Source of the DNA: Anoplopoma fimbria
Taxonomy: Eukaryota > Chordata > Actinopteri > Perciformes > Anoplopomatidae
Assembly (NCBI RefSeq): GCF_027596085.1
Contig: NC_072467.1
Coordinates: forward strand, 4,926,861-4,990,860
Reading direction: 5' to 3'
DNA: 64,000 nucleotides
Shown here one piece after another: positions 20,242 through 34,339 of this stretch. The position numbers and the translations under genes were made by a program. The notes below the pieces were generated by a model that had not been told where the DNA came from, ran no database searches, and saw nothing but the letters and a program-made list of their open reading frames with translations. Every line of letters starts with the position of its first letter. Within the stretch, counting starts at the first letter, position 1.

Positions 20242-21206
20242 GTATTAATTAGTGTGTTTGCCAAATGGGCCAAGTGAGAGCCCACTGGGTCCTGTGCTCT
20301 GCACTTTTCTGCCCTCTTCCTCCACTCTCTTTCTCTTCCTCTCCCGAGCCAAGATGTGCATATGTTTTGGGCTGCTTGAATTTCTCCGCTCATAATTGGG
20401 CTGACCCGCAGGGGGCCCTCATCCACTGGGACAGCACTGTAAACATGAGTTTACTCTCTCTCTTTTTCTCTCGTTGGGAGAGCTGCTCTGAGCTCCCTCT
20501 CTCTCTATTTCACACTCACACTCTCACACACACACACACACACAAGCTAAAAACACAATATAGCCAACTGATCAAACAAATAAACTAGCAACCAAGACGA
20601 CTAGAAAGGGGGCTTTACTCCGACCCTGTACTTCAAGTGATGAACAAAGAAACACAAACCGCTCAGAGCGCTACTCCCGCTCAGTCAATGACAGAAAAAG
20701 ATAAATAAATAATTGAGCGCAAGAGAAACTGTTTGAAGAGTCAGAAGCTTCTAGCGCACCACATTGCATCAGAGGGCCAATATAGAGCACTTTCCTGCAG
20801 AGACGGGTAATGAAGGCGGGTGGGAAGTTATTCATACAAATCTTACCATGTAAGCACTTGTGTAGAGACATGATGTTTAATTTGTAGTTTGAGCAAAAGA
20901 AGTTTTCAAGTCCGGCTGCAAATACGGCACAATAATGTCACACTTGAGTGGGCAAACAGGTCAAACCACCTCCATTGTGCTCCTTCGGGAGCAGCCAAAA
21001 TGCAGCGTGGGACTGCGGCACGCCGAGGGTTAACAGTTTGAATGAGCTTTGGAGCGGTAATAGGTTGTCCAAAAATGTACTGCTTATCTTATATAGCATA
21101 CTTCCACAATTTAGATGCTGTTTGCATGTCTGTGTGTGCACGTTTTCAATTGTTTGTGTATGTGTACTGCATGTGTATTGGTGGGGGGCTAAGAGTGGTA
21201 CTGCCT

Positions 21207-21329
<123 letters not shown>

Positions 21330-21870
21330 TCCTGTCTGTGTGAGCACATGCTGCATGCAGACATGCTCCTGAGTTCAGAGGTAGTGACAGCTTTGACAGC
21401 TATACCTGCCAATGGCCAGATCCCAGCGATAACCCCTGCTGTCGCCACAAAGCCGACAGAAAGGCTCCAATTTCCCCCCCCAGACACTGGGCCAGTCTGT
21501 GGAGGCAGAAGGGGGGAGACAACCTCCAGCCATTCTCCACAATACACTCTCCTCATTCCACCCCACTAACACATGAATGGGGTCCAATTGATTCTTTTTC
21601 ATCCCAGTCCATTTTCCCACCCGGCCTGACACAGAGAGAGGATTTTGTGCTCATCTGCCCTTCCTTGTGTACTTCATATCGGGGAGAAGACTTATAGAAA
21701 GGGAAGGTAAAAAGGGGGGATCTTTATCAGAAAGCGAATTAACGCTCAAAGTGCTCCATTTGGAAGGTATATCAGGCCAATCCATTAAAAGGGCCTTCAG
21801 AAAAGAGCCGGCATGGAGGACACCTTGAGAATGAACAGAAGACCTTGCTGAAACAGCACTCTTCACACAG

Positions 21871-21872
21871 AG

Positions 21873-21934
<62 letters not shown>
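21871..21934. repeat. (GA)n tract, 64 nt
   Basis: GAGA run with one C interruption near 21910. Confidence 0.93.
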
Positions 21935-21999
21935 TACCGGGGTTGTGCCACGTGGGGCTGCATAATCACCTGCTTAATAAGGGTTATACTTGTTACCTG

Positions 22000-24400
22000 A
22001 AGAAGATAGAAATTACATAAATAAAATAAAACAACAAAAATCATTCTTTTCTTTCAGCTTTGTCTAATGATTGTTCGCGAGTAAATAACTTTTGTTCACA
22101 TTTCCAGTACACATTCTCACTTTCACACACACTTGCCTGTGTGCATTTCCTCTCTATTGCTCTTTCACACACACTAGCACGGACACACCTGCTCCGGCAG
22201 TGAGTTCCATTAATCTTCTCCCAGGCCCTGTCCTCTGCGGGCTGACCCAGGTGAGGGAGGGGGAGGGTGGGGTCAGAGGCTAGAGGGGTCCCCCTGTCTG
22301 GATGAGGGCCTCGTGAACATTAGCCCCTGGCCAGTGGGGTGAGGGGGCGGTGGAGGGACCACCCCATACTGTCTGTGGGTGGACAGCGATAAGGGAAGAA
22401 AAAGTGACTTCTGAGAAAATCTAAAGGTGGACGTCTCAATAGACAAATGGACAAATGAAATTCAACTATCTGCAGCATGTGATGATAAATAAATAAAGAC
22501 CACATTACAGAAGTGCAAAACACTAAAGATCACCACCCTTAAAAATGTTTTTGTGCAAAAGACGTGCGGTGAAACACCCAATTATCGCATCCACGAAGGC
22601 CCATTCGACGTAAAATTGTATACCAACCCAGTTTTTTTAATTTACGACTGCATGCACAGTGGGTGTTGACTGTATGTGCCCACACAGGCAGACATCCAAT
22701 GAAGTAAACACAGAACTGCGTCCACTAGTCACAACCCCGTCCTTTATCCATTCCTTAATCAAGCTGCACCCTCCGGTCTTACCCGTTTAATCGGGCCGAT
22801 ATCAGGAGTTAATCACATCTACACAGATATGTTTCTTCAAAAATGCCCCTAAAATGATCAGATACAGCTAGCCAAATAATAACGACCATGCTTGCCAACC
22901 AAACAGAGAGAGCAAGCTTTCGGCAGAGCATCAATTCAAGTCTTCAGTTAATGCATTAATAATGCAATACTATAATAATTAATAAAAAATAATGCTTATA
23001 ATTTATGAATAAAGCGGTTTTATAAAGTCAACCGCAATTAAAATATATCTCAGGTACACATTGACTTCATGTATGGAGCCTCCATTGAAAAAGCTTGATG
23101 TACGTCCCTGCGTGACTGGTGGAGGATAGGCAGCTATCGGAGCCCTCTTTCACCAATAACGACAGAACGTTCTATCAGCACAACTGGGCAAAACAGTCAT
23201 TATTTACCCAAAGCTGCTTCGCTCATATCACTCATTGATCAGGGAATGTCTCTGCAGATAAACAACGATAAACAAAGTACCAAATAATGCATCAAGCAAA
23301 GTGGTTTTGTCTCTCACAGATAGAGTCTGTGCCACCGTGCAGATCCCTCCAGAGCTGACCTCATCCCCAGCTTGAGAACAGAGACCCAGCCCCAGGGGTG
23401 ATCCTGCCTTTTTGTGGCTTCACTCTTCCCTCTCCTCTCTCCAGGGTAAGACCCCAAACAAGCAGCCCCTCTGTCTGGAGCACCTACCAAGAACAGAAAC
23501 TCAACTCTTCCCCTGACATTACCAAACAGCTCAATGAACAGGGAGGACACACAAAAGTTACAGAAAGTGAGTGAGCAAAGAGAGAGACAGGCGAAAGGGA
23601 AAAGAGCCAGAAGAAAGAAGTCTCACTCGTTTTACCGTTCATTCACAGACCCACACATACATGAGAGTTGGCAGCAAAATTTGGAAAGGAACTCTTGTCA
23701 TCAAGAAAAGCTTTATTATAAACCTCTTCCCTTTCACACAACAACAACTCTACACTCCTTTCCTTTCATTCTGTCATCCTGCAATCTCATATTCACTGCT
23801 AGGTGTTGACGATCGTGATGACAGTGGTGATGATGGTGATGATGATGATGATGACTTCAAGTGGTTTGTGTTCACTGTATGTTTCTTTGAGCACCAGAGT
23901 GACGTGCTGAGATAAAAGACTTAATCAAGGCTCATATCAAGGAGTAAGATATTATAAAAACAGCACATAAAAACTTAAAAAACCACACTCATCTATTCCT
24001 AACTACCACATACCCTCCCACCTACTGCTCACACACACTCGTACACACAAACACGCGCAGACATGAAAGTATCTGATATGCGAGGCGTGTTGATCCTGTT
24101 TATAATGGCGAGTTTCCTGGTGTAAGCTGTTGGTCTCCCCTAGCGTTGGACTCCCTCCTCTCTCCAGCCCCTCATCTCTAATGCATGAGCCAGCCAGGGA
24201 GACCGCCGAGGCCAAAGAACGAGCAAAAGGGAGAGCGAGGGAGCGAGAGCGGACAGAGGAGGAGGCCAACTCCGGCACTGCGGCGCAACACTTTCATATT
24301 CTAATAAACCCAACATGAATACACCCATACACCCATTTCCTCCACAGAAAGGGAGGAAATTGCATTTCTAAAACTCTCTCTGTATCAAAGGGCATTCCGC
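22000..24400. other. Intron 8 stretch, mostly unique
   Basis: Holds the G-run motif at 22254, an AT-rich block at 22940-23050 and a short GAT/GTGAT run at about 23818-23852. A purine-rich, CpG-containing segment lies at 24180-24290. No coding signal. Confidence 0.55.
22254..22274 (+). repeat. Short G-quadruplex-type motif
   Basis: GGGAGGGGGAGGGTGGGG on the + strand gives four G-runs with one-base loops. Confidence 0.75.
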
Positions 24401-24411
24401 TGAACATCTCT

Positions 24412-24414
<3 letters not shown>

Positions 24415-24446
<32 letters not shown>

Positions 24447-24448
24447 CA

Positions 24449-24496
<48 letters not shown>

Positions 24497-24499
24497 ACA
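24415..24499. repeat. (CA)n microsatellite, 85 nt, interrupted
   Basis: Two CA blocks separated by AACATC near 24445-24450. Confidence 0.94.
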
Positions 24500-24999
24500 T
24501 AAACATGCAGTCCGGCATTTTCCAAACCAGGAAAAAAATGAACTAACACAAACATACACGCACGCACATACGGGGCAGGCTCAGAGGGATTACAGTCTGC
24601 TGACGACAGCAGTTGAATACACACATACACACACACAGTCATAAAAACACAGAAAACTTCTTAAGAGAAGTTTTGTTTGAGGAAGTTATAACCACATGTC
24701 AGATGCGTGGAAACAGTGAAAAACAATCTCTGAGATTATATCAATGCATCGCTGAGGGCATGCGGGAAACAATTGCTGGTTGTGAAACAGCGAAACAGAC
24801 AGGTAGCGTGAGACAAAGAGCAGATCAGAGGGCAAAGATCTAGAGCACGGAGGAAAATATTGTGCAAAACACGTACGCCCGAATTCCCAGCTCAGACGGG
24901 TGCCTCATTTCTGGCCCCATCTCCTTTAGAGCAAGCCATTTAATTTCAGGCCGCTGATACCCATCCCTCCTTTCACAAGAGTTAATATCCCATTCTCCC

Positions 25000-27900
25000 T
25001 CCTTCTCTCTGCTGCTGTGTGATGGAGTCTCAGTGACAGCCTGTAATGCAGGCCTGTATGCATTGATTATATGACACTCTCCATTCAGGTGTGCTATTAA
25101 AGTTCCCCTCCTCTCTTCCTTTCTGCTCTGCCAGTGGAATAATGTCCAATAATAAGAGGAGCAGGTGACTGGAGCCGAGCGAGAGCCAGGCCGGCCCAGA
25201 CAGAAACACTGGTTCTCTGGTCGGGGCTAGATGAAGATACGCCCATGTTTTTCACCAGAGCACCCTAAGCCATAGAGGAACAGGGTGGGGGAATGCATAA
25301 TTGCATTTAAATTACATGAAGGATGCTTTGACTACCCCCTTGTCTGGCTGCCACTCCCCCCCTGCATAGCTGCACCCATGTAAAATCAACCCATCCCACC
25401 TTATGTAGCTCCCCTCCCCCAGCGCTCAGTAAAGAACTCATGTCCGTCCCACACGTGAGCATACAGCAATACAGCACACAGAGAATATGCCTTCAATTAG
25501 TGTCCAATAATAATAAGTGTGTCTCCGTGTATGCACTATTAGGTTGAACAAGATCTTGGTATGGCGATTTAACTAGATGCTTTTGGGGAAAGGAAAGTAA
25601 AAATGCTGATGGAGAATACGTAGTTTGAAAGGTGGATGACCAACATTAAACACATATGAATGAATTGATCACATTAATCAAATGAAGGAATGAACAAAAC
25701 AAAGTGAGGCAGACTTCAAGAAAATAAAGGACTATGGCCAAATCAAAAACTATACAACTCAAGAAAAATTGTGTAAACAACTGCTCTCATTATTAAACAA
25801 CAATAGAGATTTAAAAAGTCATACAAATTATTTCCCCACCAGTACTAGACAGAGATTAATCTCTGTGTTTATGCGGCTCAGTGGAGGATGAAAGAGGGCA
25901 ACAACACTTCCTCCAGTCCCCAGTGTAACTTAACGAGTATAATACCAAAAACAAAGGGCATTGGGCGAGCCTCGAACACAACACAACTGCCTGAAATAAA
26001 GTAATAAGTGGCATTTTGTAGCAGCCACAACCCAGCATTGAAACTCTGATTGGACAAGTGAGACGGTTAACCTTTTAACCTTTGTTAAGGTGAGAGAAGC
26101 CAGGGTCTTAAATGTAAAGATTTTATTATTTTTTGAGAAACACTTATTTTCTCCCTTCCTCTTTGAGTATTTTTTAGACTTTGTGCATTACAATTTTGGT
26201 TAAACACCTAAACTCAAGACATAACACAGGATTTCATATCCATGTAATTACATTAATGAAGCAATGATGAAAATAATATTTCAACAATATTTTAGAACCT
26301 GACTGGAAATGTAAAGTTAATCCTGCAGGTTGGTACACAAACCCATCATAGTAACTAAATCAGGTCATATTCTACCAGCTGTACCGAGCCTCAGACAGAC
26401 AACATCTTTAAGCCTTCTGCTCTCACCCACACAGTGTTCCTGCTGCATAGCACAGCGGTCTACCTTCACCCTCTCTGCCTTCTCTTTCTGTCTTTCTGGG
26501 AAGCTCCAGGCCGAGAATAGAGCTCAGAGCTCTATGGTTTACATAAACCACAATACCTACCTTCTCAGCTTGGAGGAGGGGGGGAAAGACACAAGCATCT
26601 GTTTTTGTTTGCATTTTATTCCAAAACATAAAATTGAATCAATCTTTTAATACTCTGGATTGTATAAACATGGGAGAGAAGTGCTTGAATAAATATTAAG
26701 AATGAAAATGGATTTCTCGTCGCTGACTATTATCTATGTGGTTTATTTATGAATACCACGGCTGGTGCCAAAATAGGCCAGACATAAAAATACAGAGATA
26801 ATGTGTTTAGCCTTTTTTTCATTTTCTTCTTTTAAGTGAAAGAATAAATATTGGGATTTACATCACATTTACATTTTTATCATAATCAAGTTGGGTGCCA
26901 CTAAACCTGTGTGCACCAGTTTCATCTGTGGTTGCCAGGACAACTGTGAAAATAACAAGAGCAACATGACACTGACATCTTTAACAGGAAAATCATTAAA
27001 AGCAACATGAGGGGCCAGATGATGCTGTCTGTGCCACAGTCAGTCTGTGACTGATAAACACCACGCCGGATCCATAAATAGACTAATAGCTCTTTCACTG
27101 CTCCCACTACAATGCACTCAGTCAGGACGGTTAGAGGGTGTTTTTGTAAAAATGATAGATAAAATCCTCTCAATCTCAGAAACTCATAATAGTGGTGTGT
27201 AACATCAGACACAGTGTGAGCTGCCAGCACACACACCTAAACATATCCCAGGGGCACCCAACGCTGGCCACACAACACCCGCCAACGCTTAACTACTTCT
27301 CATACACACATATATTCATAAGGTATTATGCAGAATAACAGTTTTATGGATTTTAAATGGCACTCATTTACGGACACTGTGGCTAGCCATCACATGGAAG
27401 GGCTATTTTATCCCCTCTTAATGTAGATCAGTCTTCTTGGGTGATATGCAGAGGGAGGTCCAGGACATTAGGGAAGTTGGATCTGTCTTCAGCCACTGAT
27501 TAAACACTGGGCCGAGGTGAAGGAAGAGAAAGGGATCGCATCAACTGGGACTGAAGCCCGAATGCATAATGGAACCATCACATGAATGCTGTGCCTCCAT
27601 TTATATCATTTGAGTGTGAGGATTCTAGATAACAAGAAGCCTTTTCCATCCATATTTCTTCTACCTCAGAGTTTTACGAGCAGCGCTCTGGTTATTACAG
27701 TACACCGCACAGAGTGAAACAAACTTCACACAACCGCACTGAGAACCGCAGCAGATCCTCCACAGCCGGGGAGATGACTTTCTATAGTCTGTGCACGCTC
27801 CAGCTTGTGTGTGTGTATGTATGTGTGTGACAGGTTTATAGGAGTCATTTATCCTGCTCAGCGGGCTAGTGTAGTGCCGAATGGTGGCCTGAGTGCCAGG

Positions 27901-28850
27901 CGTAGCTTATTGTTGTGTAGCCTTTATGGGCTACATTAAGTACAGCTGAGTGAGAGGGAAACATACAGTACAATACCCTGAGCTCACACATGTCATACAC
28001 ACAGAGATTAACTACCTCCCGGGGCTCAGGGCAGGCCTACATCCACTCAGCACCAGACCCTGGCACACGCCCTCCAACTACACAACAGACATGGGTGAAG
28101 GTATGCGAGCGTGTGAGAATGTATGTGGGTACTGAGAATAAGTTCAACTTAAAGTTCAGTAACTGAGAATCTCAAGAATCATTCTTATCAATACTTGGTC
28201 TGTTTAAGATCAAGGAGGCGAAATTTTGCTCCGGAGTAGACGAGGCAGTATTTCACAAGCGCCGCTATCCAGATGGTGAGAGATCAGAGCAGGTCATTAA
28301 AAAGCCTCCCTCTCCACTCGACTGATCAATCTGAGCTGTGAAAAACAACATGGATCACATATCACCACCGGACTGATCACGATTGGCTTCGTTAAGAAAT
28401 AGAAAAAACGAAAAAAACAAAAGTGTGCGCACACACACACACACACACACAAACAAAATACACGTGTGCACTTGTTCTCAGACACACTGGCACAGACAAT
28501 CGGGTCCAACAGTCAGGCGATTTGAAAAGCAGTTTTATTCTCTCACTTACCCACTTATAACCCCCACCCCCACCCCTCCGCGTGTCTGCTTTTTTGAAAG
28601 CTTCATAAGCGTCGCCTCTTCAACTGTGTTCCACCGTGTAAAAATAGAGGCCATTATATTGCCTAATGCCTACCTGCCAGCCCTCTATGCTCCCTCCTGT
28701 ACACGGAGGCTTTTACATGATGAGGTGGCTGACATGTTCCACACACATCATCCATTACAATATGTACACTGGATGAGACTCAGCCTGCGCAACTTATACT
28801 AATGCATGTTTGGTATGCCCTGTGGGGGTGGGAGACACACGCGCACATGT
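25000..28850. other. Intron 8 stretch, mostly unique
   Basis: No array longer than 30 nt and no element recognised. AT-rich blocks alternate with unremarkable sequence. Confidence 0.55.
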
Positions 28851-28854
<4 letters not shown>

Positions 28855-28940
<86 letters not shown>

Positions 28941-28943
28941 ACA
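28855..28943. repeat. (CA)n microsatellite, 89 nt
   Basis: CA run preceded by CG-interrupted units and ending in AAACACACACAT. Confidence 0.94.
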
Positions 28944-29361
28944 TAACATGCTTGAACAAAGAGATGCGCAAAAAACTCTCTCCCATACAAATATAATGGC
29001 AGCAGTGTGGTACTGATGTGCCACTTGTATTAACAGCAGGATGCTTTTAAAGTAAATAAAAACATTACAGCTGGCTCTCTTGGTGAGGCTTGGTCCTGCT
29101 TCTCGGAGGCTCGCTCTGTGTATGTGTGAGCGTTTGTGTATGTGTGTCTGCGTGTGACTAGAAGAGGGGGGCAATCCTCTGCTCTGGGGCGGCGGTTCCT
29201 CTCTAATTGCCCCTCTAGGTGCCTGTGTGCTTGAGAGCTGAACTGAGGGTAAACACAGATCTAGAGATGATTAATAGCCAGGGGTCAGGGCGGAGCGCAA
29301 ACAGGCGGAGAGGCTGGGACCTCACTCCAGCCTTCCTCGGCCGTCCAAACCTACACACAAA

Positions 29362-29397
<36 letters not shown>

Positions 29398-29867
29398 GCC
29401 AGAACAGTCTATTTTTCCAACAGCAGATCGCTACATGTGTTCACAATCACACAGAATGAAAAATCCCCCAAAAACATCCATCCATCCATCCCTGAGTCCT
29501 CTGAGCAGAGAGGAGGAGAGTTTGGAGATGAAAAGAACAAGAAGACTGAGCAGGTCAGTCGGGGGTGAGGGTGAACGGTAAAGTTGAAGGGTGAAGGGGA
29601 AGGGTGGGGGTCACGTTATCCGAGTCCATAACGAGCCCTGATCAATACATGACCAGGAAGCCCTGAGCTCCCGTTCCTCCTGCATCCCTATGCAGCTGTA
29701 GGTGGTCCTCCACAGATTTTACACTGTAGCAGAGAAAGACACACACACTGCTCTCATTACCTGCCCACTTTGTCTTCTCTGTCCCCTGACAAACACACAC
29801 ACACTGTTCTCTTCCCCTTCCCTGCGTCCCGTGCACACATTTCTATCTCTCGCACCAATCTGCACAC

Positions 29868-29868
<1 letters not shown>

Positions 29869-29927
<59 letters not shown>
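29869..29927. repeat. (CA)n microsatellite, 59 nt
   Basis: Perfect AC run after CACACA. A further short CA array lies at about 29363-29391. Confidence 0.94.
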
Positions 29928-29928
<1 letters not shown>

Positions 29929-30056
29929 CACATCCCCAGCTGAATGGAGTCGGGATGGGCGTCCCTTCATTTTTCATGCAAACGGTAATTTAGTGAGACT
30001 GCCTATTGATTGAGCGCCGCTTGTCTCCCAAACAATGCCACTTCAATCAGCGGCCC

Positions 30057-30122
30057 GTGGGGGGAGGGGGGCCGGGGGAGAGGGAGGAGATGGAGGGGGA
30101 GGGGGGTTGGAGCGGAGGGAGG
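30057..30122 (+). repeat. G-run cluster with G-quadruplex potential
   Basis: Ten or more GGG-GGGGG runs with short loops on the + strand (GGGGGGAGGGGGGCCGGGG, then GGGGGAGGGGGG). This is the template strand for WWOX transcription. Confidence 0.8.
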
Positions 30123-30269
30123 GCTGCCGATAGCTGCAGTGACTGATTTAAGAGATGGATAAAAAGCAGATACGTCCCCCGCCCCTGTACTGATTAATGA
30201 CAGTGGCCAGAGCAGCCCTGGACTATGCATCATGATTTAACCACCAGCCCCTCATCTAAAGATTAGCGT

Positions 30270-30414
<145 letters not shown>

Positions 30415-30868
30415 GCGTACTGTACCACACAGAGACTAGACACAGAAGGTGTGAAGGGAAGAAAGGGAAGTGAAGCAGAGAGAAAGACAAGTGAAAGGAT
30501 AATGGGGGTGAAAGGAGACACTGTATGACTGTGTTGAGTTGATTTACCTGAAAGGCAGAAATGTGCTTTAAAATATTTAAAAAAAACTAACCAACAGTCC
30601 AGGGCATGAGGAGTAAGATATGTCCAGTTCATTCAAATAACATCAAACACTCTGGGAGGGAGTTTTTATTTCCATACCAATGTGATTTTCTTGCCAGTCA
30701 TCTAGCTAATTGTGTGCACCGTCAGCTGGACATGACAGAGAGTTCAGGGAGAAGAAGGTGTGTGTGGCTGTGGGAAGAGATGTGTTACAAAGACAGCAGT
30801 GGTGTCTGTCTGCTACAAGGGCCTCTCACACAAGTTAGAATGTAAATATGAAAGCATTAAAAAGAGCA

Positions 30869-30995
30869 CTGCAACTGACGGTAATTCTGATCAATGATTA
30901 ATCCGCCAATTATTTACTTGATTAAATGGTCTAGTCTGAAAAATGTCAGAAACAGTCCAAGGTCACTGCTTCAAATGTCTTGTTTTGTAGGAAGT
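30869..30995 (+). mobile_element. Relic of a teleost non-autonomous repeat (GCAACTAACGATTA family), copy 1
   Basis: GCAACTGACGGTAATTCTGA, TCAATGATTAATCCG, GTCTGAAAAATGTCAGAAA and TTCAAATGTCTTGTTTTGT occur in the order of a very common fish repeat that I know from memory. Only the first part remains, with an internal deletion. The reverse-oriented end of the same family appears at 41875-42155. Confidence 0.6.
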
Positions 30996-31774
30996 ATTGA
31001 GGTTTTATCAAAGGCAGAACATGGCAATAAAACAACAAGCTACAACAATAACAACATCCCCAATTTGGGGAGATGAGCGATGTTGTTATATGCTCCCTGT
31101 GTGCACAACAATAACAACATAATAAAATGACGATGATGTTTTTTTTTAAACAGCTGTAAATTGGTACGGTGTCTGATTTGTTGTGGGGACAGAAGGTGTG
31201 CTGTAGAAAGTGTATTTCTCTGTGGTCCAGAACTTGGTCTTTATTCCTTCCTATACAGTCGTCCCTGTATCACCTCATACAGAAAGCCATGAGCACAACA
31301 GTTTTCCTTCACAAAAGTGCCAAAAACATTCAGCAAAGTGAAAGTACCAAGTATGACTCACTGAGAAAAACTATTTTGTGATGAGCTTTAACACCCCTTT
31401 CGTTCTACAATGAGCGAATCTATTGAGTCCTTGACATTAAGGTTAAAAAAGGTTGTGAAAATGTTCATCTTGCACCTCAACATTTATAACAAAGTACAGC
31501 TCCGGTCTAATCAATCCCAGTGTTCATAGCCCAGTCTATCACTGCTCGCCCAGGCTGATACAACCTGTACAAGCCAAACAAGGCACGGTCTAATGTCACA
31601 GTTTGTGCTCAATAGCAGTGCTAAAACCTAGAGCGCAATGTAAAGTTGTGCGAAGGAAAACACTGACTCTGGTCCATTAGTTGTGTTGGAAGCCAAGGAG
31701 GAGGATTGGAGCCCCTCCCTACGGCTGCTAAAATATTCATCAGACTCCCTGAGAGCATGTCTGCTAATAGTTAT

Positions 31775-31960
31775 ACATGGAGCAGGAGAAAGAAGTGAGA
31801 AGGAGGAGGAGAGGAGAGGGGTGGGAGCGAGGCAGGAGGAGGAGAAATTGGGGAGATGAGCGATGCTCCCTGTGTGCATGTCAGCTAATAGTCAAACATG
31901 AAGCGCTAGGAGGGAGGGAGGGAGAAAAACAGGAGAAGAAAGAGAGGGAAGTGAGAGAAG
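31775..31960. repeat. Polypurine stretch with local duplications
   Basis: Mostly GGA/GAA units with few pyrimidines on the + strand, containing the duplicated segment at 31848-31904 described in the findings. A mirror-type polypyrimidine stretch lies at about 34250-34333. Confidence 0.75.
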
Positions 31961-32468
31961 AGGTTGTTTAAATAGTCTGTGGCTGAAATCACAGGGGATG
32001 AACCGCGTGAACAAAAAAAGAAAAAGTGCAGGAAGAGAAAGAGAGAGACAGAAGGAGGAAGAGGGAGAAAGATTGAGAGGGAGTAATCACTCCTTTTCCT
32101 CCTCCCCTGCCATCACTCGTCCCTCCGAGCTGCATTCCGGATTGATTAAAAGCCCCTCTTGTAATTGTCAGATCTTGTAGGAACCATCTCTGTGTTTCAG
32201 TGTGTGTGTGTGTATATGTGTGTATGTGTGTGTAAGAAGGGAAGGAGGGGGGTCATCTGTGTGAGCAGGGAAGAAGAGAAACCCAATTTCAATCACGTCA
32301 ACCAGTGAAACAGCAGTGACTTCAATAGCCACCAGTCGCTACCACATCAATCAGAACTCCTACTCAGGCTAAGAAATATTGTTGATGTTGTTTTGTCTTT
32401 ACAAAAGCCCAGGTAGCCGAGCTCTATCTCTCCATCCTGCTGTAAGAAGAAAAACATACATGTGCATG

Positions 32469-32593
<125 letters not shown>

Positions 32594-33772
32594 TCACACA
32601 GTCATTTCTCCAGTCATTAAAATGAGAAACGGCCAATGGCGTAGAAGCTGTTGAAATACCATTAAGAAATGGAGACAAATGCAGTGAATCCCAGCCTGCA
32701 AAGGCAACCTTACCACAGTAAATCAGACAGTGACGAATATTACTGAGACCACGCCGCATGCATATGCACACACAAATACACACATAGACAGAACACATGT
32801 GCACACACTCATCCGCATACAAACTGTGCAAGCAATCTGCGTGGCACCTTCTGAAAAAAGCCCCTTCGGTGGATTAATGACTAATTATCCTAATTAAATG
32901 TTTCCTGATCATCCGGTGTGATATATGGATGATTATTATGTTCAGAGATGATTAAATGATAGTATAACAGAGCAGTCTGATATCATTTCAAAGAATTAAT
33001 GAGCGTTTGTACAGAGGAAGCATGTGGAAATACGGCACAAATTTAAGATTGAATTAACTTTGATTTAATCAATTCAAGACTAATTGTGAGCTGCAGTAAT
33101 AGAAAACTTTATCCGATTTAATCACAGGTGGAGATGCATGCTCTGTTCGGTTAATTTAAAGGCATAACACTGAAAGAGGAAGTTCAACAAGTGAAAAAAT
33201 GCATTCAAGGGCATCCTGTGCAAACACTGACTTTTGCGGGGTGTTTTATGACATCACTATATCAAACACAGTGCACTTCAGTGGGTAGTAACCTCAATGC
33301 AGAAAAACAGATTATGCAACCCAGAGCATGATGTTGAACATAACAACACCCCCAAGCAGACTGTTCTACAATAAGTAGTGTTAGATGCATGTCTATATGT
33401 ACTTATTTAAGTCTTTCTCACTGAGAAGATGAGCTTGTAAACCGCCTAATTTTTTTATTTTTTTAATCCTGATTCTATCGATCATGCATGCAGATTGCGA
33501 GTTGAGAAAAAGAAAATATAACAACTTCTCTTTTGATCCTTCGAAGACATATCTGCTCCTATGACCAGTTGATTGTGTTACTTAGTCTAATGTAAACCAA
33601 TAAACGAGGCTAACCTTGTGAGCAGGGTCGATGCTTATTTAAAAGCTCATTGATTAACAGTTGTGATTATTGATCGTGCCATGTGGCCCAGACAGGATTG
33701 ACGGATCTGATAGGTCAGGGTCCAGATTCACACAGACAGGAACGGCAGACAGGGGGACAGACAGAGAATCTG

Positions 33773-33900
<128 letters not shown>

Positions 33901-34339
33901 CCTCTTCTCCATCGTGTACTGACTCGTAGAGATTACTTGGAATATCAACTTATTATCTGCACAGTACTTGAACCTCTTCAATATTTTTGCCCTAACCCCT
34001 ATCTCCCGCTCCACCGCCTGATTCACTTCTCCATACAGTTCACGGTGCAGAGCTGAGTAGTTGCATGTGAAGGAGATAGTAAGCAGTAATATTCAATTAT
34101 TGTATGCACGGCGTCCCCGTCCCGCCCTAAATTGATTTCTTACAGAACGGGAGGCATCGCTCAGCACTGACACACAGCCATGTTTCCCCCATCTACCACA
34201 TCCCACGCAAATTACTCCTCCATCTGCTCTCCCTCGCCGTATCGTGCATTTTACCCCTCTCCTCCCTTCTTTCCTCTCCTCCTCTCCTTTCCTCCCCTCT
34301 GTCATCGTCTTCTCGTCTTCCCCTCTCCTCTCGCCGTCA

